NCBI RefSeq assembly: GCF_902686445.1
Contig: NC_062219.1
Coordinates: 144,318,057-144,382,056, forward strand
Reading direction: 5' to 3'
Source: Sciurus carolinensis
Taxonomy: Eukaryota; Chordata; Mammalia; Rodentia; Sciuridae
DNA: 64,000 nucleotides
How positions within the stretch are numbered: the stretch's first letter is position 1; each line of letters opens with the position of its first letter. A program made the position numbers and the translations under genes. This document shows positions 11,371 through 21,075 of this stretch, one piece after another. Under the pieces are notes generated by a model. The model made no database searches. It had not been told where the DNA came from and worked only from the letters and a program-made list of their open reading frames with translations.

Positions 11371-12041
11371 TGAAGGGCCAGGCACATATTTAATCATCCT
11401 ATGGCTTTATTTTCTCCATTTGTAAAGTAGGAAAATATTGATGGGCTATCAGGTTTCTCCTATAAAAGTCTTGGCTAGCCTGAGAAACACGAGGCAAGAT
11501 CATTTTATGGGACATTCCGTCAAAGACACTGTGTTTGTACAAGACTCCAAGTCAGAGCTATGGCTGGGGCCAACTTACACGGATGGCCTCTGGCCAGGCT
11601 GCTGGTCCAACAGCATCAGGCCCAGAAGCCCCAGGAGAGCAGGGTGTGCAGGTCCTGCGGCCAAGGAACAGGCCTGCTGTTTACCTCTTCAAGTCACTTT
11701 TAGAGAAAAAAAAAAAAAAAAAAAAAACTATGCAGGGATAAGAGAAAGGGATCAGGCCCACTCAAAGGTCATGGCAGAGATGGAAGTCAAGTCATTCCAG
11801 CCCCAAAGACCTAAATTGGTTCTGGATTTCTGCTGCTTTTCTCTTTCCCTGCTCCAACGTGTTTCCACAATGACACACCACGCCTCGCTGAAGATTTTCT
11901 CTCTCAAAAGGGTTCTTCCTCTAACCATGGCAAATGCAGAAGGCAGATCTTTCTTCCTCTAAAAGTCACTCTGAAATCTCTTCACAGTCCAAGGGCAGCA
12001 TTGACCCACGGAAGCTTCTGACACTGGAATTGTTCTCTGTC
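11371..12041. other. unique intronic sequence with an A22 run
   Basis: A pure run of 22 A at 11706-11727 has no SINE body before it. The rest is unique intron with no recognised gene. Confidence 0.5.
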
Positions 12042-12190
12042 TGCTCTGTCCACTACGGGAGCCACCAGCCACAGGCGATCTTTGTGAGCCCAGAATGTGG
12101 CTGAGAAATGGAAATGTTCACTATTTTCTTGTCATTAATTTAGTGTAAACAGTTCCATGTGGCTGGCGGCTAACACTGGGCAGAGAAGCC
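12042..12190 (+). mobile_element. nonautonomous hAT-Charlie-like element
   Basis: CTGTCCACTACGGGAGCCAC, GAATGTGGCTGAGAAATGGA and CCATGTGGCTGGCGGCTAAC match the element family whose ends read TGTCCAATA...GCCAC...ATGTGGC. A second copy is at 41730. Confidence 0.6.
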
Positions 12191-12192
12191 AT

Positions 12193-12636
12193 TACAGTTT
12201 GGATCTGGAGTGACCCTCGAAGGCGCACGTGCTGCTGGAGACTTGGTCCCCTGCAGCGACGTTCAGAGGTGGGGCTTTGAGCCATGAGGGGTTCATGAGG
12301 ACTCTGACCTCATCAGTGGATTAATCCACTGGTGGATTCATAGAGGTGATGGAAACAGTAGGAGGTGGAACCTAGCTGGGTCCTTGAGGGTGTGCCCTTG
12401 GGGACTATATCTGTCCCGGGGCCCTCTCTTCTCTCTCTCTCTCTCTACTTTCCACCTGACATGAGGTGGACAGCTGTGCTCCACCATGTCCTCTCTGCAT
12501 GACATTCTGCCTCAACACAGGCCCATAGCAATGGAACTGGCCAACTATGAACTGAAACCATGAGCCAAAATAAACCTTTCCTCATTTAAGTTGATTTTTC
12601 TCAGGTATTTTGTCACAGAGTCAGACAGCTAACACA
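12193..12636 (+). mobile_element. ERVL-MaLR LTR, nearly complete
   Basis: Starts TTACAGTTTGGATCTGGAGT and ends TCACAGAGTCAGACAGCTAA. It includes GGGTGTGCCCTTGGGGACTA, a CT microsatellite (12426-12447), and GAGCCAAAATAAACCTTTCC. It is a solo LTR. Confidence 0.8.
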
Positions 12637-13005
12637 GCAACTGAAATGGTTCCTAAAGTACAGGTGCCTTTTGAGTCCATATCTCTCTCAATCAGCCTAT
12701 CTAAAAAGACAAGCCAACTCTCCAGCTGTCACACAACAAATGGTTGCATATGGATGTACAGCAATGAGCAGACCACGGGCCAACATCTCAGCTGTGACCT
12801 TTGGCAGTCCCTGCTTCCTTCTGGTCACACGTCGCTGTACACCAGACCAGAACACACCACTGGTCCACTTGGGTCTGAGGAAGGAAGATGCTCTTGCTCA
12901 TCCTTCATTCCACCAATATCAGGTACAGGTGTGCCCTGCAGGACCCTGGTGCCACAGGGAGATAAAATCCTGAGGGACAAGTGGGCAGGGGGTGCGGGGA
13001 GGAAG
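12637..13005. other. unique intronic sequence
   Basis: No repeat or gene recognised between the LTR and the CA microsatellite. Confidence 0.5.
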
Positions 13006-13048
<43 letters not shown>

Positions 13049-13055
13049 CACACAC
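13006..13055 (+). repeat. (CA)n microsatellite
   Basis: About 24 CA units with one CG interruption near 13041. The long ORFs here reading Thr-His or Val-Cys repeats are artefacts of it. Confidence 0.98.
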
Positions 13056-13594
13056 GAGGAGAAAGGAGCAAGAGAAACCACAAACCGTGTGCTGAGCATC
13101 CTGTGACATTGCCAGGTTGCTCCCTTTCTTTAGTTGAGTCAATAGGACACAAACTGCCAAATGGCAACGTGGCATGAAGTGAGCAGGCACGTTCAGAGGA
13201 CTCAGGGAACTGCCAAGGGCCTGCACCAAGCTGAGCCTCCACTCCCCTCTCAAAGCACAGACTTGCAGATTTAATGCAATGACCATTAATTTAAGGCTGT
13301 GATCACTCTGTTGAAACCCTGCATGAAGAAACTGTGTAGATCACTCTCATATGAAACCAAGAAGAAAAGAAAGTTCTGGAAGGCAAGAAGTCAACGAAGT
13401 ACTGAGGAGGCGATCACCTTATCAACAAGGAAACCCGCTTGTGACCACACACAGACTTCTGCCATCTCATCATCACTGAGCGCCAGTTCCCAGGCCCCAG
13501 AGAAAATTCAGAGCCACCAAAGTGAGATGGCACCCTCTCACAAATGGATGGGAAGTTTACATTTTAAGACATGAATGATTGGTCTTTCAATGAA
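13056..13594. other. unique intronic sequence
   Basis: Nothing recognised. Confidence 0.5.
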
Positions 13595-13795
13595 TAATAC
13601 TTTATCCGAAATGCTTGGGACCATAAATTCAGCAGATTTTGGATTTTTAAAAATATGTACATAGACTTTTCTGGCTGAGCATCCTAACTCAAAAATCTAG
13701 AATGCTTCGAAACGCCATAGCATCCAAAAAGTTGTGGATTTTAGAGCATTTCGGATTTTGGATTTTTTGAATGAGTGATGCTTAACTTGTATTTT
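13595..13795. mobile_element. Tigger-like MITE (TcMar)
   Basis: CGAAATGCTTGGGACCATAA at one end, then AGAGCATTTCGGATTTTGGA and GTGATGCTTAACTTGTA at the other. The repeated CGGATTTTGGATTTTT blocks and inverted ends are typical of a Tigger-derived nonautonomous family. Confidence 0.7.
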
Positions 13796-13824
13796 AATAT
13801 TAATCCACATTAATCTATATCACT

Positions 13825-14000
13825 GAGCACTTAAAGCAGACCTGATATGTATTATTTATATTATTCCCAATCTTCCTCATTACCCCATAAAATGAGCATG
13901 GCAGACATATCTTACAGGTGGGTAAACTGAGGCTCAGTGACCAATTACCAACCCAGGATTCTAATCCAGACCTTCTGGGGTCTGAAGTCCACACTCCAAC
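13825..14000 (-). repeat. MIR
   Basis: GGTGGGTAAACTGAGGCTCA, ACCCAGGATTCTAATCCAGA and TGGGGTCTGAAGTCCACACT are the antisense MIR core and 5' end. Confidence 0.75.
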
Positions 14001-14394
14001 CCATGACGAACCATGTTGTTTGATGCCAACAAAACCCTCTGAGTGAGTTTGGGTGGAACTGGCTCTGAGGTTAAGGCCTAGCCGGTGATGTTCAGATGCA
14101 GAACTATTCCCCCAGACACAATGTGTTTTATAATTATTTACAGAAGTTAGAGAGATGGAAATTAACATCCCCCAAGGAGACATGATTTTATATCATTGAA
14201 TGAGGACAGAACACAGAAAAGAGAGCCCATTTGCATTTTTTACTTCTGGAAACATCCATCTCTGTAACGAGGGTACCTGGGAATTTACTGTCCCAGATAC
14301 GCCAGGTAGAAAATCAGAGGTGCATCTACCCAGATTCCCCTTGTATTTGATTTTCTTGAGACTGCCTTTTGTCAAACCCTGTAACAGGACATTG
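14001..14394. other. unique intronic sequence
   Basis: Nothing recognised. Confidence 0.45.
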
Positions 14395-14475
14395 TTGCTG
14401 CTGTTGTGCTGGGTATGCAAATCGGGACCTTGCACTTGCTGAATGCACACCCTGCAACTCATACCCTCAGCCCCA
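14395..14475 (-). repeat. ID SINE, degenerate
   Basis: GGGACCTTGCACTTGCTGAA through ACTCATACCCTCAGCCCC reads as a decayed antisense ID body. Confidence 0.5.
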
Positions 14476-14827
14476 ACAGAGGCATTTTTTTGAATGCTTA
14501 TCACAATGCCTTGTGAGGAGAGGGAGAATCAGAGAGTAAACCACTGAAATGAAAGAAGATCATGTGTGATATCAAACAGATACAGGTACAGACGCCTCAG
14601 GTCTGAGAAAGTCAGACGCTGGCAGTGCGGCTGCACAAGAAAGGCCCAGCTCAGAAGGGCTCTGACGCTCAGACTCCCCCTCAACCCTCTTTACCACACC
14701 ACTGCAGACTTAGGGTCTATCTGAATCTCACATAAATGCCAGAACGGTGCTCCCCTGCCTTCCAAGAAATGTGCATTTCAGGAGTTCTGTTTGCACGTAG
14801 AGAAGCTGAGCTGGTGATGTAGGTTGG
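14476..14827. other. unique intronic sequence
   Basis: Nothing recognised. Confidence 0.45.
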
Positions 14828-14965
14828 AATTTACTGAGCATTTACTGTGTGCTGGGCAGTAGACCAAACAGCATGCATGTACCGTCTTAATCTTCACGGG
14901 AACTATATATGCCATATAACATTATCCCCACTTTCCAGAAGAAGAAACACAGCTACTGAGCTTTG
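14828..14965 (-). repeat. MIR
   Basis: TTTACTGAGCATTTACTGTG, TGCTGGGCAGTAGACC and CATTATCCCCACTTTCCAGA form a clear antisense MIR. Confidence 0.78.
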
Positions 14966-14991
14966 GAATATCTCCATAGTATTACATACCC

Positions 14992-15255
14992 AGTGGTTCT
15001 CAACATGTTTATCCAAAGAGGGGAACACTTTTAAAAACATGAGTGCCTGTGTTCTAACCCCAGAGGTTCTTAAACCCCTCACTTTAGGATGCAGCCTGTC
15101 CACCCAGAGTTTTAAGAGCTCTTTGGGTGATTCTAATGTGCATTCAAGATTGAAAATCGGTTTGGGGTGTGGCTCAGTGGTGGAGCACTTGCCTCGCATG
15201 CGTGAGGCCCTGGTTCCATCCTCAGCACCAGGGGGACAAAAGATTGAGAACCACT
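14992..15255 (+). mobile_element. MER5A-like element split by an ID SINE
   Basis: The left end CAGTGGTTCTCAACATG and right end GATTGAGAACCACTAC are the inverted termini. TTTGGGTGATTCTAATGTGC is internal. The ID insertion at 15157-15239 interrupts it. Confidence 0.7.
15157..15239 (+). repeat. ID SINE nested in MER5A
   Basis: GGTTTGGGGTGTGGCTCAGT then CTTGCCTCGCATGCGTGAGG. The target-site duplication is AAGATTGAAAA (15146-15156) and AAGATTGAGAA (15240-15250). The A tail is almost absent. Confidence 0.82.
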
Positions 15256-16449
15256 ACACAAAAGCAAGTCGCTGGAGGAGGCAGAAGATGGACCAGACCC
15301 CTCAAATCCCAGAACCTGAGACTTAACTGCTTACCCTACTCTGCCCTCCACGCTGAAATAAAGAACATCAGGTGACAGGTGACAGTGATCGGTAACAGGA
15401 AATCAAAGCGAGACCAATTCCACCATCCAGGGTGCCCAGGGCTCCCACACAGTTCTAGGCCTTTCCACGCAAGGGTTAACAGGAGCTGTGTGTGTGAACC
15501 AGCCCACTGCCTGGACTGCAGCCCGCCAATCTTCCGGTGAAGCCGTCCGAGGCCCGCAGCCCTGGACAGAGCGCCTCATCGGCAGCAGACCAGGAGTGCA
15601 GACTCCCTCTCGTTCCAGGGCTGGCTTGGTCCCCTGGCAGCAATTTTTGCTAACAAATCTTTTCAGAAATCAAACCCAGGCATGTTTCCTATTAGATCAG
15701 AGAACAACTTTCAATGTAAACAGTACGCGGGTGATTACCCAAACAGCCCGAGTTCATTTCCAGAAACGCAGAGCCCCGTATGTACTTAAAAGTAAGTGCT
15801 GATGCGGTTCTCGGCTGCCAGACTGCTCCGGATGCCTCCTCCACTCTTCCTCCCCTCAGCAGACGGGAACCGCTGCCCTGATCTGCCTGAGATGCACAGG
15901 AGTGAACAGAACAGGGCTGGGCCGGACGCACCGGTTCCCTCACCTGCTCGTCCAAAAGCAACCAGATCATAGTGAGGAAGCCATTCCCCGGGCCACATCT
16001 GTGAGGGTTGAAATAACTAAGTGAATCGTAAGCGTTTAACACTAAACTCTCCTCCAGCCCTCCCCACGGAGCCTGGCAGAGTGGCTAAGCCCACAGTGGG
16101 CCCAAGTTTTGTTTTTTAAATGGATTCTGAGACACACCCACATACACACCTTAGCACCAAAGGTCCAGGAGGTCCACCATGGACACCTGCTCCTCTTTGT
16201 CCTCTCCCACCCATGCTATCATTCTAGATCCACAGATTTTGACTTTCCTTATTTCGGAAATGGTTGGATTTGGGATGAAAGGTTCCCTTGAAAACAACAA
16301 ATCTAAGATTATTGCAAATGACAGATCCATTTCAAGTTAAATTCAGCACTCAAAACTGACCCCACCCACAGATACACCCTTAGCCAACAGAAAAGGAGAA
16401 AAATCTCTGAATTTAGAGTTCTCTCCAATCTCCTATTTCATGTTAAAAA
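15256..16449. other. unique intronic sequence
   Basis: No gene recognised. Short tandem GTGACAGGTGACAGTGATC near 15372-15390 is the only local repetition. Confidence 0.5.
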
Positions 16450-16595
16450 AGTATCCTTTTGTGAAATTTGCCAAAGGTGTAGATTTTAAGTGTTCTCATC
16501 ACACACGAAAAGATAAACATGTGAGGTGACATAATGCATATGTTTATTAGCTTGACTTAGCTGCTCCACAACGTACGCATGTCTCAAAACAGCAC
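16450..16595 (+). mobile_element. L1 3' UTR fragment
   Basis: GTGAAATTTGCCAAAGGTGT, AGTGTTCTCATCACACACG and TGTTTATTAGCTTGACTTAG match the 3' UTR of old L1 subfamilies. A second copy of this 3' region ends the next element. Confidence 0.6.
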
Positions 16596-16599
16596 ACTG

Positions 16600-17215
16600 T
16601 GACCCAGCAATCCAGCTTCTGGTTATGATCAAAGAAACCGAAATCAGTAAGCTGAAGAGACACACTCCCAAGTTCATCTCAGCATTGTTCACAATCGCCA
16701 AGATGGGAAGCAGCCCAAATGCCCATCAAAGGAGGGATGGAGAGAACACCGTGGAATAAGATGTGGACAGACTGGAGGACAGAGTGCTAAGTGAAATGAG
16801 CCAGGCACACAAAGACAAGTACCGCATGATCATCCTTCTACGTGGAATCCACACCAGTCAGTATTATAGAACGAGGGCACAAAGGTGGTTAACAGAGTCC
16901 GGGGGACCTGAGTGGGTTGGGGAGAGACATTGGCAGAGCCCTGGGTTTCATTTAGCCTGGAGAAATAAGGTCAGGTGCTCCGTTACATGGCATGGAGATC
17001 ACAGTCAATAATAATTATTGTGTATCTCAAAATTGCTAAGAGATTTTTTAACATTCTCACCACTATAAAAGGATAAGTTGGAAAGGCGATGGGTATGTTA
17101 ACTAGCTTGACAACCTTTTCCTATAAAGTGTATTTGGATCAAAATATCACATTGCATCCCATAAGAATACACAATATGATTTGCCAATGAAAAATAAATT
17201 TTTACAATTGTGCAT
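16600..17215 (+). mobile_element. L1M fragment (end of ORF2 and 3' UTR)
   Basis: CACACTGTGACCCAGCAATC, CACAATCGCCAAGATGGGAA, AAGTGAAATGAGCCAGGCAC, then GGCGATGGGTATGTTAACTA and an A-rich end. 5'-truncated and inactive. Confidence 0.8.
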
Positions 17216-17261
17216 AATTGTATCTGATCTTTATTTGTCTATTTAAAAAAATCAAATAAGG

Positions 17262-17350
17262 GGCTGGCTCGGGAATGTAGCTCTGTGGAAGAGTGTTTGC
17301 CCAGCCTGTAACAGGCCCTGGGTTTGATCTCCAGCACTACAAAATAAAAC
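17262..17350 (+). repeat. ID SINE
   Basis: GGGGCTGGCTCGGGAATGTA, GCTCTGTGGAAGAG, then GGGTTTGATCTCCAGCACTA and an A-rich tail. Confidence 0.75.
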
Positions 17351-19282
17351 AATGTCTTTTTTCATCTTCTTAGTTTTACCATACAAACCAAGCCCCTGTG
17401 GTTATTAAACACATCTTCCCCAGAAAAGAACTTGATAATATGCAAAGCAGTCTTGCCGCAAGAGCACATGGATGGTCAATCCCATGTGACATCCCAGCAG
17501 ACGCTACACACGGCAAAGGGAAAGAGCCCAGCAGCCGGCAGCAGGCGGCTCCGGTCAACCGTGAGCAGGAAGCAGTTAGCATTCTACGATGTGCCGGCTG
17601 GCAGCCTTTCAGACTTAGAGATGCTCAGCAACCCTATCCTCGTCAGTGGACAGGAGGCCAGCACCGCTTCTCAGGTTCATATTTGAGCAAGGAGGAAATA
17701 ATCAGCATCAAAATGAGACCTGGGGCTGCCCCTGGATCATGGCAATCATGCCCTGCCCTTGCTCTGTACCCTTAACCTAAAGAGATCAAGATCCACCCTT
17801 TCCTACATCAGGAGAGTGAGATGTAGAGTGAGAATGATTTAGAGAAACAGCTCTTACTCCATATTTTCCAGAGCAAAAGAAAACAGAGCTTGTCCTTCTG
17901 CAATGCCTGGCCTCTGTCCCTGCAAAGTCACAGTTCCGTCTACGAAATAGAGGAGTCCTGTGGCCAATGAGCCTGGAGGGAAGACGGCCAGCCCTGGCAC
18001 CTCTGCTCTTCCTAACAGGTTTGCTACCCAAAGAAAGGCATTATTTCCCTGGATCCCGCGGGATCCAGGGGTTTCTCTGTAACAAGGGATCTTAAGAGCC
18101 CAGTAGTCCCAGGCCATGTGGGACTCTGGCTTGTCCTGCTGGGTGGCACGGTCTATATGCCTGACCATTGACTGTCCTAAGCCGCTGGGGCTGGACACCA
18201 CAGTGCAGCTCTGACCTCTTAATGTAGCATCCCACCAAGGAGCCGCGTGGCCTTGATTAGGAGAGGAGCATCAGGGTGGCCGCAGGAAGGCTGGAGAATG
18301 TCCATTTGCTCAACCACAAAAAGAAGGGATGAAAAGAAGAGCAGAGGGAGAAGGGACGAGAAAGCCACCTTGCTGGGGTTGGACTGACCGTGCTGACCGC
18401 TTTGCTAACACACGCAGCCCCATTCCTGGTCTACTAAGGCAAGAAGTAGAGGTCCACCAAGCCGCAGCCTGGGGACCCCAACAGGGCAGGGGCAAGCTCA
18501 GGGACAGACGTGTCATTAAGTGCAATTCATTTCAAATCACCTTTCAAACCCTCAAACACAGCTCGATTGGCCTGCAACTCCCCAGATTGATTGACCAGCA
18601 TTCCTGACCACCCCAGGGGATGAGGACAAAGCATCCAAGCAGAGAAGAGCATTTGTTAGCTCCCTGGGTGGGGTGGGTGGGTGAACCTATCCCCTGGGGA
18701 CCCTGATCTCTGAGCTGGAGAGAAGGCTCAGAACAGGGTGAAGTCAGGTGAGGCGGATGAAGGCCCAGGGTCACACCTGATGTGGCCACCTGCTAACCCC
18801 ACAGTGACCTTGCCCAGCAGCATCCGGACACACATCCCTGACATCGGCAGCAAATCACACGTGTAGGCCACACCCGCTCCCTTGATGTATGCAGGTGGCA
18901 GCCAGATGCAGCATGGGAAGCCTCGAGAAATGGAGGTCTTGAGAAAGATGGCGAAGGCCGACAGGATCCCATGGTCCACCCTGCTGGGGGTGGAAGGGGA
19001 TTTCAGAGACGGAAGCGCATGCTCCGCCCTTCCCCTCTCCCTGGCTGGCACAGACCCACCCCTTAGCCTCACCACTCTCTCCTCTACTACTTTCTAGGTG
19101 CCCAAAGCAGAGGTGGCTTCCCAAAATCTGGGTCCACCTGGCTCTAGGTGTCACAGATTATTGGCAAACATTTGCTAACATGTATGAGAAACCAATGTGC
19201 TAAAACTTGAAACCTAAATGTTAAAATAAGCAAATCACTGATTTTGACATCATTACACAGGTCAGAAAAGATTCAAGCCGGA
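17351..19282. other. unique intronic sequence
   Basis: No repeat or gene recognised over 1.9 kb. It contains a perfect 24-bp palindrome at 18047-18070. ORFs of up to 125 codons are not in splice context. Confidence 0.5.
18047..18070. repeat. perfect 24-bp palindrome
   Basis: Arm CCCTGGATCCCG is followed directly by its exact reverse complement, with no spacer. It contains two GGATCC sites around a CCGCGG. The symmetry stops at 18046/18071. Confidence 0.97.
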
Positions 19283-19710
19283 AGAGGTATTAGTGTATAA
19301 AGGCTGCTGTAACAAAACACTGCAAACTGGAGGTTCAAACAACAGAGTTACTGTCTCACAGCTCTAGAGTGTGGAGATCCAAGACCCAGGTGAGGGCAGG
19401 GTTGGATCCTCCGCAGGGCTGTGAGGGAGAATCTGTTCCAGGCACTGCCCCTAGCTTCTGGTGTTTGCTGTCCATGTTTGACACTCCTCAGCTCATAGAT
19501 GCACCGCTCAAGCTCTGCCTGGTGTCCACGGGGTATTTCCTCTGTGTGCACGACTGTCTGAATTCTCCCATTTGATAAAAACACCAGTCATATTGAATGA
19601 AAGGCCCTCCTAGTGAACTCAATTTAACTCAACGATGTTCCGAGTTCCTGGAGTTTAGGACTCTCAGGTATCATTTGTTTAAGGAGGGGCACACTTCAAT
19701 CCATAACAGA
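19283..19710 (-). mobile_element. MLT1-type LTR (ERVL-MaLR)
   Basis: GGTATTAGTGTATAAAGGCT, CTCACAGCTCTAGAGTGTGG, GGGAGAATCTGTTCCAGGCA, CACCAGTCATATTGAATG and TTCAATCCATAACAG run in reverse LTR order. Confidence 0.78.
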
Positions 19711-19829
19711 AGGGAATCTCAGAGATCCAGGGATTGCCAAACTGTGTTTTAGAGAGAACCCACTTTTATAAATGCTCTTCAAGTAGAGAACCCTCCGTTC
19801 TGCAGGTCTGAGCACGTGTGTTCATTTGT

Positions 19830-19985
19830 GGTAAGGCTATGTTGCTATGGTGTTTGGAAATTTTTGTTTTCTTTTCAAAATTGTTCACAATATCCTTATT
19901 TGGTGGAAAACCAAGAGGCACCCTTGTTCCTCCTCAGTGATTGGCAGGCGTGGGTGGTGGACTCAGCATAGATCCGCTGGACAAA
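19830..19985 (-). repeat. left arm of an inverted repeat pair
   Basis: The segment from GTTGCTATGG to GGCAC (about 19847-19927) is the reverse complement of 20991-21065 plus flank at about 86% identity (11 mismatches in 81 by hand). Similarity continues through GTTCCTCCTCAGTGATTGGC with one indel of about 35 bp. Confidence 0.75.
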
Positions 19986-20009
19986 AAGATGCTTCACATC
20001 CTGGCTAGG

Positions 20010-20515
20010 TTGTATTTTATTTTTGATGGATAGGTAGTAGTTGTACATATTGTACATATTTACAGGGTTCAGTGTGACATTTCAATAGGTAATGTGTTTG
20101 ATAGGTAATGATGGGACCAGGGTAACTGGCATACCAATCATCTCAACGTTGTGTTGGTAATATTCAAAAATCCCAACTAACCACTAGTGGTTTATATTCA
20201 GTTAGTTGCCGTCAGCCACAGATATCCGTAGTTAGCCCACTGTGCCCAGAGCATTAGAAGTTATTCTTCCTCTCCAACTCCACCCTCTCTCCAGTGCTCC
20301 TCCCCTGCCGCCCTCCAGTCTCTGGCAACCACTATTCCACTCTCTGCCGGAAGAGAGTCGTAAGAGCGACTTTTTTAGTTTCCCCACATAAGTGAGATCA
20401 TGCGGTACTTGTCTGCATCTGGCTTATTTCACTTAACATAATGTCCTCCAGTTCCATCTGGGTTGCTGCAAATGACAGACCCCATTCTTTTTTTATGGCT
20501 GAATGGGTTTTAAAA
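20010..20515 (-). mobile_element. L1M 3' region, antisense
   Basis: ACATTTCAATAGGTAATG, CCACATAAGTGAGATCATGC, GGCTTATTTCACTTAACATA, then TCCAGTTCCATCTGGGTTGC and TTTTTTTATGGCTGAATGG. It lies between the two inverted repeat arms. Confidence 0.78.
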
Positions 20516-20689
20516 GCGCATGGGAGTTTTCCAGGCAAAGTCACTGGGGAAAGGGCATCGCCATCAAGAAGGCCAGGGGCAGAGCGGCGTAAGACAGCGT
20601 GCATCTGAGGCCAGTCACGAGCAGGAGACAGCTCCATGATGGGGGGACGAGGCCAGTGGGGTGGGAGGGGCAGCTGAAGAGACGATGAG

Positions 20690-20900
20690 GCATCCACAGT
20701 GGTCTTTCCAAACTGCAAAAATTTCCCAATTTTGGTTTCTGCAGTTTCGATTACCCATGGTCAACGGCAGTCCAAAAATATGTTACATGGAAAATTCCAG
20801 AAATAAACAATTCTTAAGTGTTAAATTGCATGCCATGATGAAATCTCACACCCCCTGCTCCATCCCACCCGGGACGTGACTCATCCCTTTGTCCAGGGTA
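20690..20900 (+). mobile_element. Tigger-like element, partial
   Basis: CGATTACCCATGGTCAACGG, ATGGAAAATTCCAGAAATAA, ACAATTCTTAAGTGTTAAAT, then ACTCATCCCTTTGTCCAGGG match a TcMar-Tigger family; the opposite end of the same family is at 46955. Confidence 0.65.
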
Positions 20901-21075
20901 CCCAGGCTGTGCACACCACCCACACCTGTCAGTCATTTAGGAGGAACGGGGTGCCTGTGATCCCCAGCCCCCTCACTGTTCGTGCTTATTGGTCTTCCAC
21001 CAAATAAGGACATTGTGAACAATTCTGAAAAGAAAATGAAAGTTTCCCAATGCCATAGCAACACTCAGCCTCCCT
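20901..21075 (+). repeat. right arm of the inverted repeat pair
   Basis: Contains GTCTTCCACCAAATAAGGAC, CATTGTGAACAATTCTGAAA and CCAATGCCATAGCAAC, complementary to 19830-19985. It follows the Tigger segment without a clear break, so it may be an inner part of the same transposon. Confidence 0.7.

Noticed and set aside
13006..13055. Cys-Val and Thr-His repeat proteins
   Set aside because: Translation of a CA microsatellite.
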